NCBI RefSeq assembly: GCF_003014655.1
Contig: NZ_PYAT01000012.1
Location: 1-64,000, forward strand
Source of the DNA: Planomicrobium soli
GTDB taxonomy: Bacteria; Bacillota; Bacilli; Bacillales_A; Planococcaceae
Length of the DNA: 64,000 nucleotides
Reading direction: 5' to 3'
A model generated the notes under the pieces. The model was not told where the DNA came from. It saw only the letters and a program-made list of their open reading frames with translations, and ran no database searches. Made by a program: the position numbers and the translations under genes. Below, in pieces: positions 62,732 to 64,000 of this stretch. Within the stretch, counting starts at the first letter, position 1, and each line of letters opens with the position of its first letter.

Positions 62732-63291
62732 CTTTACAGCGCGTTTTGCCTTTCACCAAAAGTTTGTTGGAGCAAGTTGTATCTCAAGGCGACCAGGTTA
62801 TTGACGCAACAGCTGGCAACGGCCATGACACGCTATTTCTTGCCCACTTGACTGGAGCAGACGGCAAAGTTTTTGCGTTCGATATCCAAAAAGAAGCAAT
62901 CGAAGCAACAAGAAGCCGTGTTAAAGAGTTCAATCATGTCGAACTGGTTCATGATAGCCATGCAAAAATCAGTGAATATGTGGATGCCCCTATTTCGGCA
63001 GCGGTCTTTAATCTTGGCTATTTGCCAAAAGGCGACCACAGCATTATCACGAAAGCCCAAAGCACCCTTTCCGCCATGAATCAGTGCTTGGATTTGATGC
63101 AGCCGGGCGGTTTGCTTTTAGTGGTCATTTACAGCGGGCACGATGGCGGCAGCGAAGAGCGCGATGCAGTTATTGAGTTTGTCCGGATGCTGCCGCAAAC
63201 CGATTTTGACGTTTTGCAGTACGGCTTTATCAATCAAAAGCACTCCCCTCCATTTCTTGTTGCGGTTGAAAAGAAACGCTTGAAAGGATAA
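62728..63291 (+). CDS. mnmM: tRNA mnm5s2U methyltransferase MnmM (YtqB)
   Basis: The 187-residue class I SAM methyltransferase has motif I DATAGNGHDTLFLA and the motif IV region FNLGYLPKGDHS. B. subtilis YtqB is reported to methylate nm5s2U to mnm5s2U in bacteria that lack MnmC. Start 62728 overlaps the ytqA stop (ATGA), with GAGGAG further upstream. The frame starting at 62644 lies within ytqA and is rejected. A terminator follows. Confidence 0.88.
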   Translation: MTLQRVLPFTKSLLEQVVSQGDQVIDATAGNGHDTLFLAHLTGADGKVFAFDIQKEAIEATRSRVKEFNHVELVHDSHAKISEYVDAPISAAVFNLGYLPKGDHSIITKAQSTLSAMNQCLDLMQPGGLLLVVIYSGHDGGSEERDAVIEFVRMLPQTDFDVLQYGFINQKHSPPFLVAVEKKRLKG

Positions 63292-63302
63292 AAAATCATG
63301 TC

Positions 63303-63346
63303 AAAAAGAAGGACAGATGCGGAAAAAGGCATCTGCCCTCTTTTTT
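63303..63346 (+). terminator. Terminator of ytqAB
   Basis: AAGAAGGACAGATGC / GCATCTGCCCTCTT with two mismatches and GGAAAAAG loop, then TTTTTT. Confidence 0.85.
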
Positions 63347-63480
63347 GTTTCTGATTCCAGTAAATTCAGCCGTTGCAGGCTTTGCCGCTGCCTGAAGCGG
63401 GTATAAAGAAAGAGTATTAACAAAAGCAACCGTTCCTGGATTCGAAATATAAAAAGCCAAAAAAGAAGAAGGGGAATCCG

Positions 63481-64000
63481 ATGACTAAAAAAATTGATAA
63501 AACCGAAATGGGATGGAACCTGGACAATAGTTATGCTAGCCTTCCTGATAAATTTTATACAAGCATGAACCTAAACGCTGTTAGTTCGCCAAAACTTGCT
63601 ATTCTTAACCATCCGTTAGCCGATACTTTAGGATTGGACGCTGAAGCGCTCGAAAGTGAAGATGGTGTAGCCATGCTTGCCGGCAATCGAATTCCAGAAG
63701 GCGGCAAACCGATTGCCGAAGCCTATGCCGGACACCAATTCGGCCATTTGACGATGTTGGGCGATGGACGGGCCCTTTTGCTTGGTGAACAACTTACGCC
63801 ACATGGGGATCGCTTCGATATCCAACTAAAAGGATCTGGCAGAACGCCTTACTCCCGGGGAGGCGACGGCCGGGCAGCACTGGGACCAATGCTGCGCGAA
63901 TACATCATCAGCGAAGCGATGCACGCTCTTGGCATTCCGACGACCCGCAGCCTTGCAGTGGTTTCAACTGGCGAAACAATCCGTCGCGAAGCCGGCTTTC
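63481..64000 (+). CDS. selO: SelO/YdiU protein adenylyltransferase, N-terminal part
   Basis: The gene is cut by the window end; 173 residues are visible and the frame stays open. It opens [19 protein letters not shown] and contains [17 protein letters not shown], then [20 protein letters not shown] with the conserved lysine and glycine loop, and [19 protein letters not shown]. These are hallmarks of the SelO pseudokinase family, which transfers AMP to protein hydroxyl groups and responds to oxidative stress in E. coli. Start 63481 has AAGGGGAA 5-6 bases ahead. The roughly 130-base gap before it holds no other gene. Confidence 0.93.
   Translation, partial: MTKKIDKTEMGWNLDNSYASLPDKFYTSMNLNAVSSPKLAILNHPLADTLGLDAEALESEDGVAMLAGNRIPEGGKPIAEAYAGHQFGHLTMLGDGRALLLGEQLTPHGDRFDIQLKGSGRTPYSRGGDGRAALGPMLREYIISEAMHALGIPTTRSLAVVSTGETIRREAGF

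Noticed and set aside
63379-63404. Possible sigma-B promoter before selO (GGGTAT at 63399-63404)
   Set aside because: No GTTT-type -35 at proper spacing; only GCTTTG is present.

Overview
The window is a stretch of ordinary low-to-mid GC Firmicute (Bacillales) chromosome. Gene content and gene order match the Bacillus subtilis 'yt' region: tpx/ytxK, sppA-yteJ, thiI-nifZ-ezrA-hisJ-ytsP-rpsD, tyrS, acsA/acuABC, ccpA-aroA-ytxJHG-murC-sftA-ytpRQP-ytoP, ytnP-trmB-ytlR, dat-pepV-ytzE-ytzG-ytgP-ytfP-leuS, ytqAB. Departures from B. subtilis are the lack of a small acid-soluble spore protein gene before thiI, the lack of motPS between acuC and ccpA, and insertion of rarD, a methionine gamma-lyase, a BtuF-like/CorA/Ktr cluster and scoAB. 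These, together with long acidic or Asn/Ser-rich protein tails, suggest a member of the Planococcaceae (Planococcus-like). That placement is inference. No rRNA, tRNA, insertion sequence, prophage, CRISPR array or obvious island was seen.

Layout. 1-3.4 kb: a quinone oxidoreductase-like enzyme, a tiny membrane protein, a DUF4362 lipoprotein and a membrane-anchored M1-type peptidase. 3.5-5.5 kb: a preQ1-I riboswitch followed by queCDE. 5.6-11.6 kb: a four-repeat MscS-related channel with candidate sigma-A and sigma-B promoters, an orphan basic protein, ytxK, a thiol peroxidase that lacks its resolving cysteine, an RDD protein with sppA, and rarD. 11.8-21.3 kb: an acyl-CoA synthetase, thiI-iscS, ezrA, hisJ, fRMsr, methionine gamma-lyase with a candidate cre, and rpsD with a structured leader. 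21.3-28.7 kb: BtuF-like protein, corA, Ktr RCK subunit, tyrS with a Tyr T-box, and a class A PBP with a repetitive charged tail. 28.7-38.8 kb: acsA diverging from acuABC, ccpA, aroA, brxC(ytxJ)-ytxH-ytxG and murC. 38.9-45.5 kb: sftA, ytpRQP, a lipoprotein, a DUF84 NTPase and ytoP. 45.6-56 kb: PepSY-type protein, lactonase-like MBL protein, trmB-ytlR-thpR, dat-pepV, ytzE, ytzG, murJ-like ytgP and ytfP. 56-64 kb: leuS with a Leu T-box, scoAB, an MFS transporter, the tRNA wobble-uridine pair ytqA-ytqB, and the start of selO, cut by the window end.

How the genes fit together. Translation and tRNA function dominate: queCDE, thiI/iscS, ytqA/ytqB, trmB, tyrS, leuS, rpsD and ytzG. Envelope genes are the PBP, murC, ytgP, dat, ezrA and sftA. 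Acetate and carbon control is grouped: ccpA lies beside acuABC and acsA, and candidate cre sites sit at acsA, the methionine lyase and scoAB. The redox genes (single-Cys Tpx, BrxC/YtxJ, the YtpP thioredoxin-like protein, fRMsr) suggest a bacillithiol-using cell.

No novel defence or mobile system was found. The observations most worth checking are the one-cysteine Tpx, an exact 20-bp tandem intergenic repeat with a decayed relative 10 kb away, a promoter-plus-terminator unit that could be a small RNA, a hairpin in the murC leader, the enlarged YtxH, and scoAB reading into the leuS T-box.
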